DNA of 64,000 bases from CAVVSD01 sp963757125. GTDB taxonomy: Bacteria > Actinomycetota > Thermoleophilia > Solirubrobacterales > Solirubrobacteraceae. The position numbers were made by a program, and so were the translations under genes. Of this stretch, positions 46,106 through 54,879 are shown one piece after another. The notes under the pieces were generated by a model that was not told the DNA's origin, searched no databases, and worked only from the letters and a program-made list of their open reading frames with translations. Numbering within the stretch: the first letter of the stretch is position 1; every line of letters begins with the position of its first letter. Where the stretch lies: contig CAVWQP010000004.1 of assembly GCA_963757125.1 (NCBI GenBank), positions 1,116,001 through 1,180,000 of the forward strand, written 5' to 3'.

Positions 46106-48226
46106 ATGAAGCGGCTGGGTGTCGACGTCGGTGGCACGTTCACCGACCTCATCTACGTGGACGACGAGACGGGGCGGATCCTCGTCCACAAGCTCCCGTC
46201 GACGAGCGACGACCCCTCGCGGGGAACGATCGAGGGCATCCGCGCGATCACGGAGCAGGCCGAGGTGACCCCCGGTGACCTCGACCAGGTGTTCCACGGG
46301 ACGACGATCGCGACGAACATCGTCATCGAGCACAACGGGGCCAAGGTGGGGATGATCACCACCGAGGGCTACCGGGACATCCTCCACATCGCCCGGCACA
46401 AGAAGCCGGTCAACTTCTCGAACTACCAGGACCTGCCCTGGCAGGCCTTTCCGCTCGCCCGGCGCCGCTACCGGCTGACGGTCCCCGAGCGCATCACCGG
46501 CGACGGCCAGGTGCTCGTCCCGCTCGACGAGGACATCGCGCGCGAGCGGGTGCGCGAGCTCAAGGAGGCCGGCGTCGAGGCGATCGCCGTGTGCTTCCTG
46601 TTCTCGTTCCTGAAGCCCGACCACGAGCAGCGCGTCGCGGAGATCATCCGCGAGGAGTTCCCCGAGGCGTTCCTGTCGGTCTCCTCGGAGGTGCTCCCGC
46701 AGTACCGCGAGTACGAGCGCTTCTCGACCGTCGCGCTCAACGCCTACGTCGGCCCCAAGGTCGCCACCTACGTGCGCCGCCTGGAGGAGGAGCTCCGCGC
46801 GCTGAACGTCCGCACCGGCCTGCACCTCATGACGTCCGCGAGCGGCGTGTCGACGGCGCAGGGGGCGATCGCGCGCCCGGTCAACCTCCTCATGTCCGGG
46901 CCGGTCGCCGGCGTCGTCGGCGGCATCTGGGTCGGGCGCCAGGCGGGCTTCGACAGCGTCATCACGCTCGACGTCGGCGGCACGTCGGCCGACATCGGGC
47001 TGGCGCAGGGCGGCGCCCTGCGCATGAAGCACCTGCTCGACACGCGCGTGGGCCCGTACCAGGCGATGATCCCGATGGTCGACGTCGACACCATCGGCGC
47101 CGGCGGCGGCTCCATCGCCTACGTCGACTCCGGCGGGATCTTCCGGTCCGGGCCGCGTTCGGCCGGTGCCCTCCCCGGTCCGGCCGCCTACGACCGCGGC
47201 GGCACCGATCCCACCTCGACGGACGCGATGGTCAACCTCGGCTGGCTGCTGCCCGAGGACTTCCTCGGCGGCGCCATGACGCTGAAGCCCGAGCTCGCGC
47301 GCACCGCGTTCGAGCCGGTCGCCCAGGCGCTCGGGATGAGCATCGAGGAGGCGTCCATGGGCGCCGTCCAGATCGCCAGCCACTCGATGGTGCAGTCGAT
47401 CGAGGAGAACTCGGTGCGCAAGGGCTTCGACCCGCGCGACTTCGCACTCGTCGCGGAGGGCGGCGCGGGCCCGGCGTTCGCGGCGCACATCGCGGCGGAG
47501 GTCGGCACGCCGGCCGTCGTCGTGCCCCCGTACCCCGGGGTCACCGCGGCGCTCGGGCTGCTCGTCACCGACGAGGTCTACGAGTACGTCACCACGACGT
47601 ACCAGCGGCTCTCCGCATTGAACGCCGAGGAGCTCGAGGCGCGGTTCGTCGAGCTCGAGGAGCAGGCGCTGGCGCAGCTGGAGGAGGACGGCATCCCGGA
47701 GGACCGCCGCGTGATCCAGCGCGTCGCGGACTGCCGGTACCTCGGCCAGGGCTACGAGCTGCGCGTCGACGTCGCGGGCGACGTCAACGGCGACGGGTGG
47801 GCCGAGACGGTGGCGGCCCGCTTCCACGACGCGCACGAGCGCGAGTACTCGCGTCGCTTCGAGGACTCCGACATCGAGATCCCGAACGTCCGGGTGCGCG
47901 GGGTGGGGCTCATCCCCTCCTTCGAGCTGCCGGAGGCCGAGAAGGGCGACGCCTCGCCCGAGGCCGCGCTGCGCCACGAGCGCGATGCCTGGTTCCCCGT
48001 CCAGGGCGAGCTGCGCAAGGTCGCGACGCGCTTCTACGCACGCGAGGCGCTCAAGGCGGGCAACCGCATCGAGGGTCCCGCCGTCATCAACCAGTACGAC
48101 TCCACCACGGTCGTCCCGCCCGGCTTCACGGCGGAGATCGACCGCTTCGGGAACATCGTGATCCGCGTCGACGCCGGCGCCGGGGCGACGGACCTCATCA
48201 ACACGGGCGCCGTCGCGGGCTCGTAG
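46106..48226 (+). CDS. hyuA: HyuA: hydantoinase/oxoprolinase family ATPase subunit (copy 1)
   Basis: 706 residues. The actin/Hsp70-like ATP motifs are MKRLGVDVGGTFTDLIYVDD and SVITLDVGGTSADIGLAQGG; VFHGTTIATNIVIEHNGAKV, EAIAVCFLFSFLKPDHEQRV and VDTIGAGGGSIAYVDSGG are HyuA blocks. With HyuB it opens a cyclic imide or lactam ring (hydantoin, N-methylhydantoin, 5-oxoproline, caprolactam) using ATP, or carboxylates a ketone in acetone-carboxylase relatives. Substrate is not readable from sequence. It follows the oxidoreductase after 43 bases. Confidence 0.9.
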   Translation: MKRLGVDVGGTFTDLIYVDDETGRILVHKLPSTSDDPSRGTIEGIRAITEQAEVTPGDLDQVFHGTTIATNIVIEHNGAKVGMITTEGYRDILHIARHKKPVNFSNYQDLPWQAFPLARRRYRLTVPERITGDGQVLVPLDEDIARERVRELKEAGVEAIAVCFLFSFLKPDHEQRVAEIIREEFPEAFLSVSSEVLPQYREYERFSTVALNAYVGPKVATYVRRLEEELRALNVRTGLHLMTSASGVSTAQGAIARPVNLLMSGPVAGVVGGIWVGRQAGFDSVITLDVGGTSADIGLAQGGALRMKHLLDTRVGPYQAMIPMVDVDTIGAGGGSIAYVDSGGIFRSGPRSAGALPGPAAYDRGGTDPTSTDAMVNLGWLLPEDFLGGAMTLKPELARTAFEPVAQALGMSIEEASMGAVQIASHSMVQSIEENSVRKGFDPRDFALVAEGGAGPAFAAHIAAEVGTPAVVVPPYPGVTAALGLLVTDEVYEYVTTTYQRLSALNAEELEARFVELEEQALAQLEEDGIPEDRRVIQRVADCRYLGQGYELRVDVAGDVNGDGWAETVAARFHDAHEREYSRRFEDSDIEIPNVRVRGVGLIPSFELPEAEKGDASPEAALRHERDAWFPVQGELRKVATRFYAREALKAGNRIEGPAVINQYDSTTVVPPGFTAEIDRFGNIVIRVDAGAGATDLINTGAVAGS

Positions 48227-48250
48227 GACAGCCGAGAGAGGAGCGAAACC

Positions 48251-50176
48251 ATGGCATTCGTCGACTACGAGGTCGGCCGCAGCCCCGGCCCGCCCACCCG
48301 TGATCGCGTCGATGTGGATCCGATCACCATGCGCGTGCTGGGCGGCGCCTTCCACGCCGTCGCCGCCGAGATGGCGGGCGTGCTGTTCCGCATGTCCTAC
48401 AGCTCGATCATCCGCGAGTCCGAGGACCTCGGCGCCGGGCTCTTCGACGTCGAGGGGCGCGAGCTCTGCGAGTCGGAGTCCACGCCGATGCACATCGGCT
48501 CGCTCCCCTGGTACATCCGCGGCTTCATGGAGCGCCTGAAGGGGGAGATCAAGGAGGGCGACGTCATCGTCCACAACCACCCGTACCTCGGGGCGTCGCA
48601 CAGCCCCGACGTCGCGGTGGCGGTGCCGATCTTCGCCGAGGGCGAGCTGCTCGGGTTCGCGGCGGTCACCGCGCACGTGCTCGACGTGGGCGGCTCCTAC
48701 CCGGGGATCAACGCGGACGCGTTCGACGTGTACGCGGAGGCCAAGCTCTACAACGCCCTGCGCTGGTACCAGGAGGGCGAGCTCAACGTCGACGTCGACC
48801 GGATGATCTTCGACAACGTCCGGACCGAGACGATGAACCGCGGCGACATGCAGGCGATGATGGCCGCCTGCAACCTCGGCCGCGACCGGTTCCTGCGGCT
48901 CACGCAGCGCTACGGCGTCGAGACGACGATGAGCGCGGCGTACGGCTGGATGGACTACTCCGAGAAGATGCTCCGCGAGCAGATCGCGAAGATCCCCGAC
49001 GGGGAGTACACCGCGCCGACGGCCTGGCTCGACGACGACGCCCGCAACCGCGGCGTGCGCCTGCGGGTCGAGACGAAGGTGATCGTCGAGGGCGACGGGA
49101 TCACGATCGACCTCACGGGGTCCGCGGCCGAGGTGCCGACGGGCTACAACGTGCCGTTCGAGGGCTCGTTGCTCGTGGGGGCGTACTACGCGGTCCGCAC
49201 GCTGCTGCTCGACGAGATCACGTTCCCGGAGTCGGTGCCGCAGAACGACGGCATCTTCCGGGCGGTGAAGGTGATCGCGCCGAAGGGGACGATCTTCAAC
49301 CCCAACTTCCCGCGGGCGTGCTTCTCGCGTTTCTGCCAGGTCCAGCGCGTCGTCGACAACACGATCCTGGCGCTGGCGGACACGCTGCCGCAGCAGGTGA
49401 CCGCGGGCAACTCGGCCGGCATCCACTTCTGCTCGTACTCCGGGTTCGTGCCGGAGTCGGGCGAGTACTGGCTGTACCTCGAGGTCAACGAGGGCTCCTA
49501 CGGCGGCCGGTACGGCAAGGACGCCATGGACTCCGTCGACAACCTCATGGCCAACACGCGCAACAACCCGATCGAGGAGCTCGACCTGCGCTTCCCGGTG
49601 CGCTGCGACCAGTACGAGCTCCGCCCGGAGCCGGCGGCGCCGGGCAAGTGGCGCGGCGGGATCGGGATCGTCCGGCGCAACCGCTTCCTCGTCGACGGGA
49701 CGTACTCGTGCGAGGGCGACCGGCAGTACGACCCGCCGCGCGGCATCTTCGGCGGCTGGAACGGGCTCGTGGCATCGACCCACAAGAACCCGGGCACCGC
49801 GGCCGAGGAGTACCTCGAGGCGAAGGTGACCGGCATCGAGTTCAAGGCGGGCGAGTACATCGAGTTCCGCGAGCCGAGCGGCGGCGGCTACGGCGACCCG
49901 CTCGAGCGCGACCCGGCGATGGTCCGCGAGGACGTCCTCGACGACTTCACGACGATCGAGCTGGCGCGTGACGCCTACGGGGTCGTGTTCGTCGACGAGC
50001 GCGACTTCGAGGTGGACGCCGAGGCGACCGAGCGCCGCCGCGCGGAGGTGCTCGCGGCGCGCAACGGCGGGCCGTCGGGCTCGCTCGACGAGCTGTTCCA
50101 CCGTGGGAGCGGCAAGCTCCTCCCCAACCATCCGCCGGCGTCGGTGGCGGGGAACGAGCAGTTCGGGATGGCGTGA
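48251..50176 (+). CDS. hyuB: HyuB: hydantoinase/oxoprolinase family second subunit (copy 1)
   Basis: 641 residues from ATG 48251 (GAGAGGAG upstream). HyuB features: DPITMRVLGGAFHAVAAEM, MSYSSIIRESEDLGAGLFD, VIVHNHPYLGASHSPDVAV, VTAHVLDVGG (metal-site region), PVRCDQYELRPEPAAPGKWR and GGGYGDPLERDP. It carries the catalytic residues and works as an (AB)n complex with HyuA. The stop overlaps the RidA-like start (GTGA). A 30-residue N-terminal extension is longer than in copy 2. Confidence 0.92.
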   Translation: MAFVDYEVGRSPGPPTRDRVDVDPITMRVLGGAFHAVAAEMAGVLFRMSYSSIIRESEDLGAGLFDVEGRELCESESTPMHIGSLPWYIRGFMERLKGEIKEGDVIVHNHPYLGASHSPDVAVAVPIFAEGELLGFAAVTAHVLDVGGSYPGINADAFDVYAEAKLYNALRWYQEGELNVDVDRMIFDNVRTETMNRGDMQAMMAACNLGRDRFLRLTQRYGVETTMSAAYGWMDYSEKMLREQIAKIPDGEYTAPTAWLDDDARNRGVRLRVETKVIVEGDGITIDLTGSAAEVPTGYNVPFEGSLLVGAYYAVRTLLLDEITFPESVPQNDGIFRAVKVIAPKGTIFNPNFPRACFSRFCQVQRVVDNTILALADTLPQQVTAGNSAGIHFCSYSGFVPESGEYWLYLEVNEGSYGGRYGKDAMDSVDNLMANTRNNPIEELDLRFPVRCDQYELRPEPAAPGKWRGGIGIVRRNRFLVDGTYSCEGDRQYDPPRGIFGGWNGLVASTHKNPGTAAEEYLEAKVTGIEFKAGEYIEFREPSGGGYGDPLERDPAMVREDVLDDFTTIELARDAYGVVFVDERDFEVDAEATERRRAEVLAARNGGPSGSLDELFHRGSGKLLPNHPPASVAGNEQFGMA

Positions 50177-50478
50177 GGATGGGCGCAGCCGCCGGCCGCG
50201 TCCATCGCGCGGGGCACTACGTGTTCGCGCACGGCATCGCCGGCAACGGCGCCGACTGCGCGGAGGGCCTGCGGGCGGCGATGGCCGACCTCGACGCGAC
50301 CCTCCGCTCGGCCGGCTCGGCGATGCACCGCGTCGAGCGCATCACCCTCTACGTGCGAGACGCCGCGCAGCTCCCGGTCGACGTCACCGCGCGCAGCACC
50401 GTGGTGGAGATGGGGTCGCTGCGCGACGACGTGCACGTGGAGCTCGAGGCGACGGCGACGCTCGTCGACGCCGCGTGA
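50173..50478 (+). CDS. RidA/YjgF-like protein
   Basis: 101 residues from GTG 50173 (overlap with hyuB stop); ATG 50179 is an alternative. RidA pattern: GHYVFAHGIAGNGADCAEGL, RAAMADLDATLRSAGSAMHRVERI, TLYVRDAAQL and VHVELEATATLV. RidA proteins hydrolyse reactive enamines or imines made by PLP enzymes and amine-releasing steps. The usual catalytic Arg near the C-terminus is not clear, so it may be a variant subclass. The placement between hyuB and the amidase suggests protection against an unstable amino intermediate. Confidence 0.78.
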   Translation: MRMGAAAGRVHRAGHYVFAHGIAGNGADCAEGLRAAMADLDATLRSAGSAMHRVERITLYVRDAAQLPVDVTARSTVVEMGSLRDDVHVELEATATLVDAA

Positions 50479-51881
50479 GCGCGCCCGCGCCACCGGACCG
50501 CTCGATCCCCGAGACGACGGCGGCGATCGCCGCGGGCGAGCTGTCCGCGGTCGATCTCGCGAACACCTACCTCGATCGCATCGACGCGTTCGACCCCGCG
50601 CTGAACGTCTACCGCACGGTCACGCGCGAGCTGGCCCTCGAGCAGGCGGCGGCGGTCGACGACGCGGCCAGGGCGGGCAGGCCGCTCGGCCCGCTGGCCG
50701 GCGTCCCGATCGCGCTGAAGGACAACATCGCCGTCCGCGGGTTCGAGATGACGGCGGGGTCACGGCACCGCGCGGGCGTCGTCGCGGACGAGGACGCGCC
50801 CGTCTACGAGCGCCTGCGCGACGCGGGCGCCGTGCTGCTCGGCAAGCTCAGCATGTCCGAGTGGGCGATCGGCGCGACGAACCAGAACATCCACTACGGC
50901 GACGTCCACAACCCGTGGGACACCACGCGGGTCAGCGGCGGCTCCAGCGGCGGGTCGGGCGCCGCGATCGGCGCGGACCTCGCGGCCGCGACGCTGGGCA
51001 CCGACACCGGCGGCTCCGTGCGGATCCCGGCGGCCCTGAACGGCTGCTGCGGCCTGCGGCCGACGGCCGGGCGCGTGAGCAACCGGGGGTCGATCCCGGT
51101 GGCCTGGACCTTCGACACGATCGGGCCGCTGGCGCGCCGGGCGGAGGACGTCGCGGTGATGCTGCACGTCACCGCGGGCTACGACCACGAGGACCCCGTC
51201 ACCGCCGACGTCCCGGTCGGCGACTACGCCGGCGGCCTCGGAGTGGGCGTCCGCGGCCTGCGCGTGGGCGTGCTGCGCGGCTGGCAGAACGGGCTCGACG
51301 CCGACCTGCGCGCGTGCCTGGAGGCGGCCGCCGCGCAGCTCGAGGGCCTGGGCGCGGAGCTGGTGGAGGTCGAGCTCGACGGGCTCGACGAGGCGATCGA
51401 GTGGACCGCCGAGCTGCTCCTGGCCGAGGCGGCCTGGGTCCATCGCGAGCGCCTGCGCGACTGCCCGGAGATCTTCGCCGACGACGTCCTGCGCCGCCTG
51501 CGCCGGGGCGAGTCGATCAGCGGCGCGCACTACGGCCGCGGGCGCGAGTGGCAGCGGGCCTGGCGGCGCCGCGTCCTCGACACGCTGGCGGGCTGCGACC
51601 TCATCCTGGCCCCGAGCGCGGCGCGGCACGCGCCGACCGCGGCGGAGAGCGAGCCGCTGGCGATGACCGGCGTGCTGGCGCGCTACACGGGCGTCTGGGT
51701 GCTGTCGCGCACCCCGGCGCTGTCGGTCCCCATCGGCTTCGTCGAGGACATGCCGGTCGCGATGCAGCTCATCGGCCGCCCGTTCGAGGAGGGCCTGCTG
51801 CTGCGCGCGGCGGCCGCCTACCAGTCGGCGACCGACTGGCACCTGCGCCGGCCGGACAGCGCCGGCTGGGTCGCGGGCTAG
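50475..51881 (+). CDS. Amidase-signature family hydrolase
   Basis: 468 residues from GTG 50475, overlapping the RidA stop. The Ser-cisSer-Lys triad is clear: Lys in VPIALKDNIAVRG, cis-Ser in SGGSSGGSGAAIG and Ser in GTDTGGSVRIPAA. It hydrolyses amides, carbamoyl or ureido groups, and would act on a ring-opened HyuA/HyuB product. Relatives include allophanate hydrolase and GatA, but no C-terminal allophanate domain is present. Its stop overlaps that of the convergent MFS gene at CTAG. Confidence 0.93.
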   Translation: MSAPAPPDRSIPETTAAIAAGELSAVDLANTYLDRIDAFDPALNVYRTVTRELALEQAAAVDDAARAGRPLGPLAGVPIALKDNIAVRGFEMTAGSRHRAGVVADEDAPVYERLRDAGAVLLGKLSMSEWAIGATNQNIHYGDVHNPWDTTRVSGGSSGGSGAAIGADLAAATLGTDTGGSVRIPAALNGCCGLRPTAGRVSNRGSIPVAWTFDTIGPLARRAEDVAVMLHVTAGYDHEDPVTADVPVGDYAGGLGVGVRGLRVGVLRGWQNGLDADLRACLEAAAAQLEGLGAELVEVELDGLDEAIEWTAELLLAEAAWVHRERLRDCPEIFADDVLRRLRRGESISGAHYGRGREWQRAWRRRVLDTLAGCDLILAPSAARHAPTAAESEPLAMTGVLARYTGVWVLSRTPALSVPIGFVEDMPVAMQLIGRPFEEGLLLRAAAAYQSATDWHLRRPDSAGWVAG

Positions 51882-53086
51882 TCCGCGGGCGGAAGTCGGA
51901 CATCCGCGGCGAAGCGGATCTGCCGCAGCGGCCACAGGGCCACGACGAGCGCCGTGCCCAGCAGCGCCCACGACCAGCGGAAGCTGCCGGTGACGTCGGC
52001 CGTGAGCCCGAGCAGCGGCGGCCAGAGGACGATGCCGGCGTTCGTGAAGAGCAGGGCGAACCCGACCGCGGTCCCCGAGCTGCCCTCCGGCGCGAGCTCG
52101 GAGACCATCGTCACCCACAGCCCCTGCCACCCGATGAGGCAGAACCCGCCGAGCGCCGCCCCGACGACCACCACGGGCATCGCCTCGTGCGACGGCGCCC
52201 CGGCGAGCAGCGCGGTGGAGAGGATCCCGAGCAGCGAGAGCACCACGAGGCCGGGCCGCCGCCGGCTGCCGAACGCGCGGTCGCTCAGCCAGCCCCATGC
52301 GAGGCGTCCCACGACGCCCATGAGGTTCGCGAGCGCGACGGTGGCGAACGCCTCCGTCCGGCCGACGCCGAGGTCGTCCTCCAGGTACAGCGCCAGGTAG
52401 GTCAGCAGGGCGTACTGCCCGCCGACGAAGACGAGCGCCCAGATCCCCGCGTAGACGATCTTGGGCGTCCGCGCGATGAGCGCCAGGTGCGAGCGTCCGC
52501 CCGCGTCGCCGCCGACGGGAGGGGGCATCCGGGCGACCGAGACGATCGCCGTGCCCACCAGGGGGACGATCGCGGCGGCCGCCAGCGTCCAGCGCCAGCC
52601 CCACGCCGACGCGAGCAGCGGCAGCGCGATGGCGGCGGCGAGCCCGCCGAGCGGGATCGCGGCCTGGCGGATCCCCATCGGCAGCCCGCGCGACTCGCGC
52701 GGGAAGGCGGCCAGGACGACGCGGGAGCCCGCGGGCGTCGCGGCGCCGCTGAAGACGCCGGCGAAGACGAGCGCGATGAGGATGGGCCAGTACGACGCCG
52801 CGGCGGCGAGGATGGCGAACACGCACAGGCCGAGGCCGCTGGCGATGAGCACGATGCGCTCGCCGAGCCGGTCCGCGAGCTGCCCCGCGGGGACCGAGCC
52901 CGCGAAGCGCCCGACGTTCAGCGCGCCGACGAGGATGCCGAGCGCGAACGCGCTGAGCCCCAGCCCCTCCTTCACGAAGGGCGCGAGGATCGGTACCCCG
53001 AGCTCGACGAACGAGATGGCCGCCTGGGCCGCGAACGCGGCCGCGAGCAGCTGCCACGGACCCATCGCGACCCGCGTGCCGGTCAT
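51878..53086 (-). CDS. Major facilitator superfamily transporter
   Basis: 402 residues, 12 predicted membrane helices. MFS signature between helices 2 and 3 reads GQLADRLGERIVLIASGLG; the motif-5-like repeat is LAWGWLSDRAFGSRRRPGLV. Likely imports the growth substrate of the cluster or exports an intermediate. An AGTCGGACAT variant (51893-51903) lies in its own last codons and may be chance. It is transcribed divergently from the hydrolase at 53158 with a predicted operator between. Confidence 0.93.
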   Translation of the reverse strand: MTGTRVAMGPWQLLAAAFAAQAAISFVELGVPILAPFVKEGLGLSAFALGILVGALNVGRFAGSVPAGQLADRLGERIVLIASGLGLCVFAILAAAASYWPILIALVFAGVFSGAATPAGSRVVLAAFPRESRGLPMGIRQAAIPLGGLAAAIALPLLASAWGWRWTLAAAAIVPLVGTAIVSVARMPPPVGGDAGGRSHLALIARTPKIVYAGIWALVFVGGQYALLTYLALYLEDDLGVGRTEAFATVALANLMGVVGRLAWGWLSDRAFGSRRRPGLVVLSLLGILSTALLAGAPSHEAMPVVVVGAALGGFCLIGWQGLWVTMVSELAPEGSSGTAVGFALLFTNAGIVLWPPLLGLTADVTGSFRWSWALLGTALVVALWPLRQIRFAADVRLPPAD

Positions 53087-53108
53087 CGCCCGTTACGCAG
53101 GAGGGCGG

Positions 53109-53119
53109 ATGTCGGACAT
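53109..53119. promoter_or_regulatory. Predicted GntR/FCD operator site 4 (MFS / alpha-beta hydrolase)
   Basis: ATGTCGGACAT lies in the 71-base divergent gap, 39 bases before the hydrolase ATG. TATACT (53119-53124) directly follows and could be its -10 element, so the site would overlap the promoter. Confidence 0.62.
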
Positions 53120-53157
53120 ATACTTTCGACGGCACTTGGTCCACGAGGGGAGGCACG

Positions 53158-53994
53158 ATGGCGGACGAGCACATCGAGGTCCGCGGGGCGCGGCTCTGGC
53201 ATCAGATCTCGGGCGACGGAGAGCCCGTGCTGCAGATCCACGGCTCCGGTTTCGGGCACTTCAACTTCGGTCCGATCACGCCGATCCTGGCCGAGGAGTT
53301 CCGCTGCATCGACTACGACCAGCGCGGCTACGGGCAGTCCGAGAAGCCCGAGCAGGACTACGACCTCGAGCTCTGGGCCGACGACGCGATCGGCATGCTG
53401 GATGTGCTCGGGATCGACAAGGCGCACATCCACGGCACGTCGATGGGCGGCATGGTCGCGACGATCGTCGCCGGCAAGTACCCCGATCGCGTGCAGTCCG
53501 TCGTCATCAACTGCGCGGCCGCGAAGCTCGGCTTCTCCGGGCGCCTCGTCTTCAAGAACTGGATCGACCTCATCAAGCTCGAGGGCTGCGGCAGCCGCAT
53601 CCTCGCCGAGCTCATCGCGTGGCAGTGCCTGTCGCGCGGCTACATGGCCACGCCCGAGGGCCAGGCCGGGGTCGACGTCATCCAGCAGATCCTCCGCGAC
53701 GCCAACGAGGACCGGGTCATGATCCAGGCCTGCGAGTCCATGAACGCCATGGACAACCGCGACTGGGTCCGCAAGATCACGTCGCCGGCGCTCGTCATCG
53801 GCGGCGACGAGGACGTCATGACGCCGTGGGACCAGGGTCCCGACGGCGCCGGTCAGCAGTGGATCGCCGACAACCTCCCCAACGGCGAGACGTACGTCGT
53901 CAAGGGCGGCAACCACTCGACGATCTTCGACTCGACCGCCGACCACGCGCAGGCCGTGTCGGCGTTCTTCCGCAAGCACGCGGGCGCGGCCTAG
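53158..53994 (+). CDS. Alpha/beta-fold hydrolase (first)
   Basis: 278 residues from ATG 53158 (GGGGAGG upstream). Nucleophile elbow HGTSMGGMVA, oxyanion region IHGSGFGHFN, acid in GGDEDVMTPWD and final His in KGGNHSTIF. It most resembles ring-cleavage-product or ester hydrolases. Its HGTSMGGMV elbow is the same as in the hydrolase at 54018, so the two are paralogues in divergent positions. Substrate unknown. Confidence 0.9.
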   Translation: MADEHIEVRGARLWHQISGDGEPVLQIHGSGFGHFNFGPITPILAEEFRCIDYDQRGYGQSEKPEQDYDLELWADDAIGMLDVLGIDKAHIHGTSMGGMVATIVAGKYPDRVQSVVINCAAAKLGFSGRLVFKNWIDLIKLEGCGSRILAELIAWQCLSRGYMATPEGQAGVDVIQQILRDANEDRVMIQACESMNAMDNRDWVRKITSPALVIGGDEDVMTPWDQGPDGAGQQWIADNLPNGETYVVKGGNHSTIFDSTADHAQAVSAFFRKHAGAA

Positions 53995-54017
53995 GGGCAC
54001 CCGCGTGCCGTCCGGCG

Positions 54018-54878
54018 CTACGCCGCCACCGCGGCGTGGACGCCGGCGCCCTCCTCCTCGCCGGCGAGGATCTCGTCGAAGAAGGCCGTGACGACGCGGA
54101 CGGCCTCGTCCGGGATCTCGAGGAGGTCGGCGTGGCCGATGTCGGGGAACTCGTGCATGCGCGCCCAGTCCGGCACGCGCTCGGCGACCTGCGCGGCGCT
54201 GAAGCCGGACGGCGCGAGCCGCGACGGGGTCATGATGTCCGTGCTGCCGTTCGTCAGCAGCAGGGGGCGGCGGATCCCGTCGACGAGCGGCTCGAGGTCC
54301 ATCGTCTCCATCGCGAGGCACGCCTGGCGCACCGTGTAGGGCGAGTTGGCGTTGACGATGCGCTTGACCGCGTCGAAGACCTCGGGGTGCTCCTCCACGA
54401 AGTCCGCGCCGACGGCCTGGATCGTCAGGAGGTCGCAGAAGTCGTCCATCGGCAGCGCCTCGCACTGCTGGCGCCAGTTGCGGAACAGGAGGCGCCGGTA
54501 CGTGTCGCAGCGGACCATCCCGCAGTCCGCGCAGGACGCGATGACGTGGTCGGGGTACTTGGCCGTGAAGGCGATGCCGACCATGCCGCCCATCGACGTG
54601 CCGTGCGTGAGGACGCGGTCGATGCCGAGCGCGTCGAGCAGGCCAGCGGCCTCGTCGGCCCATCCCTCGACCGAGTAGCTCGTCAGCGGCTGGGTCGAGC
54701 GGCCGTAGCCGGACGCGTCGTAGCTCAGCAGGCGGAAGTTCTCCCGGAACCCGTCGTTGACGGAGTCGAAGTTCGCGCGCCCGAACAGCGATCCCCCGAA
54801 CTGCAGGATCAGCGGCTTGTCCTCTGGCCCCGTGAACTCGTAGTACAGCGAGACGTCTCCGACGTCGGCGAACGGCAT
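54018..54878 (-). CDS. Alpha/beta-fold hydrolase (second), in frame with upstream hyuB
   Basis: 286 residues from ATG 54878 with GGGGAG upstream. Nucleophile elbow HGTSMGGMVGIAF, oxyanion LQFGGSLFGR, acid NGSTDIMTPS and His in DIGHADLLE. No stop codon separates it from the upstream hyuB frame, so as given the two read as one 881-residue chain; the ribosome site and normal N-terminus argue that a stop has been lost by a base deletion rather than that this is a true fusion. The C-terminus ends EEEGAGVHAAVAA. Confidence 0.85.
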   Translation of the reverse strand: MPFADVGDVSLYYEFTGPEDKPLILQFGGSLFGRANFDSVNDGFRENFRLLSYDASGYGRSTQPLTSYSVEGWADEAAGLLDALGIDRVLTHGTSMGGMVGIAFTAKYPDHVIASCADCGMVRCDTYRRLLFRNWRQQCEALPMDDFCDLLTIQAVGADFVEEHPEVFDAVKRIVNANSPYTVRQACLAMETMDLEPLVDGIRRPLLLTNGSTDIMTPSRLAPSGFSAAQVAERVPDWARMHEFPDIGHADLLEIPDEAVRVVTAFFDEILAGEEEGAGVHAAVAA

Positions 54879-54879
54879 C

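Noticed and set aside
46010..50131. Long minus-strand frame opposite hyuA and hyuB
   Set aside because: The sequence is Arg/Val/Leu/Asp-rich shadow of the HyuA/HyuB codons with no family motif.
51893..51903. AAGTCGGACAT as a seventh operator
   Set aside because: It lies inside the last codons of the MFS gene, not in a gap, so chance is likely.
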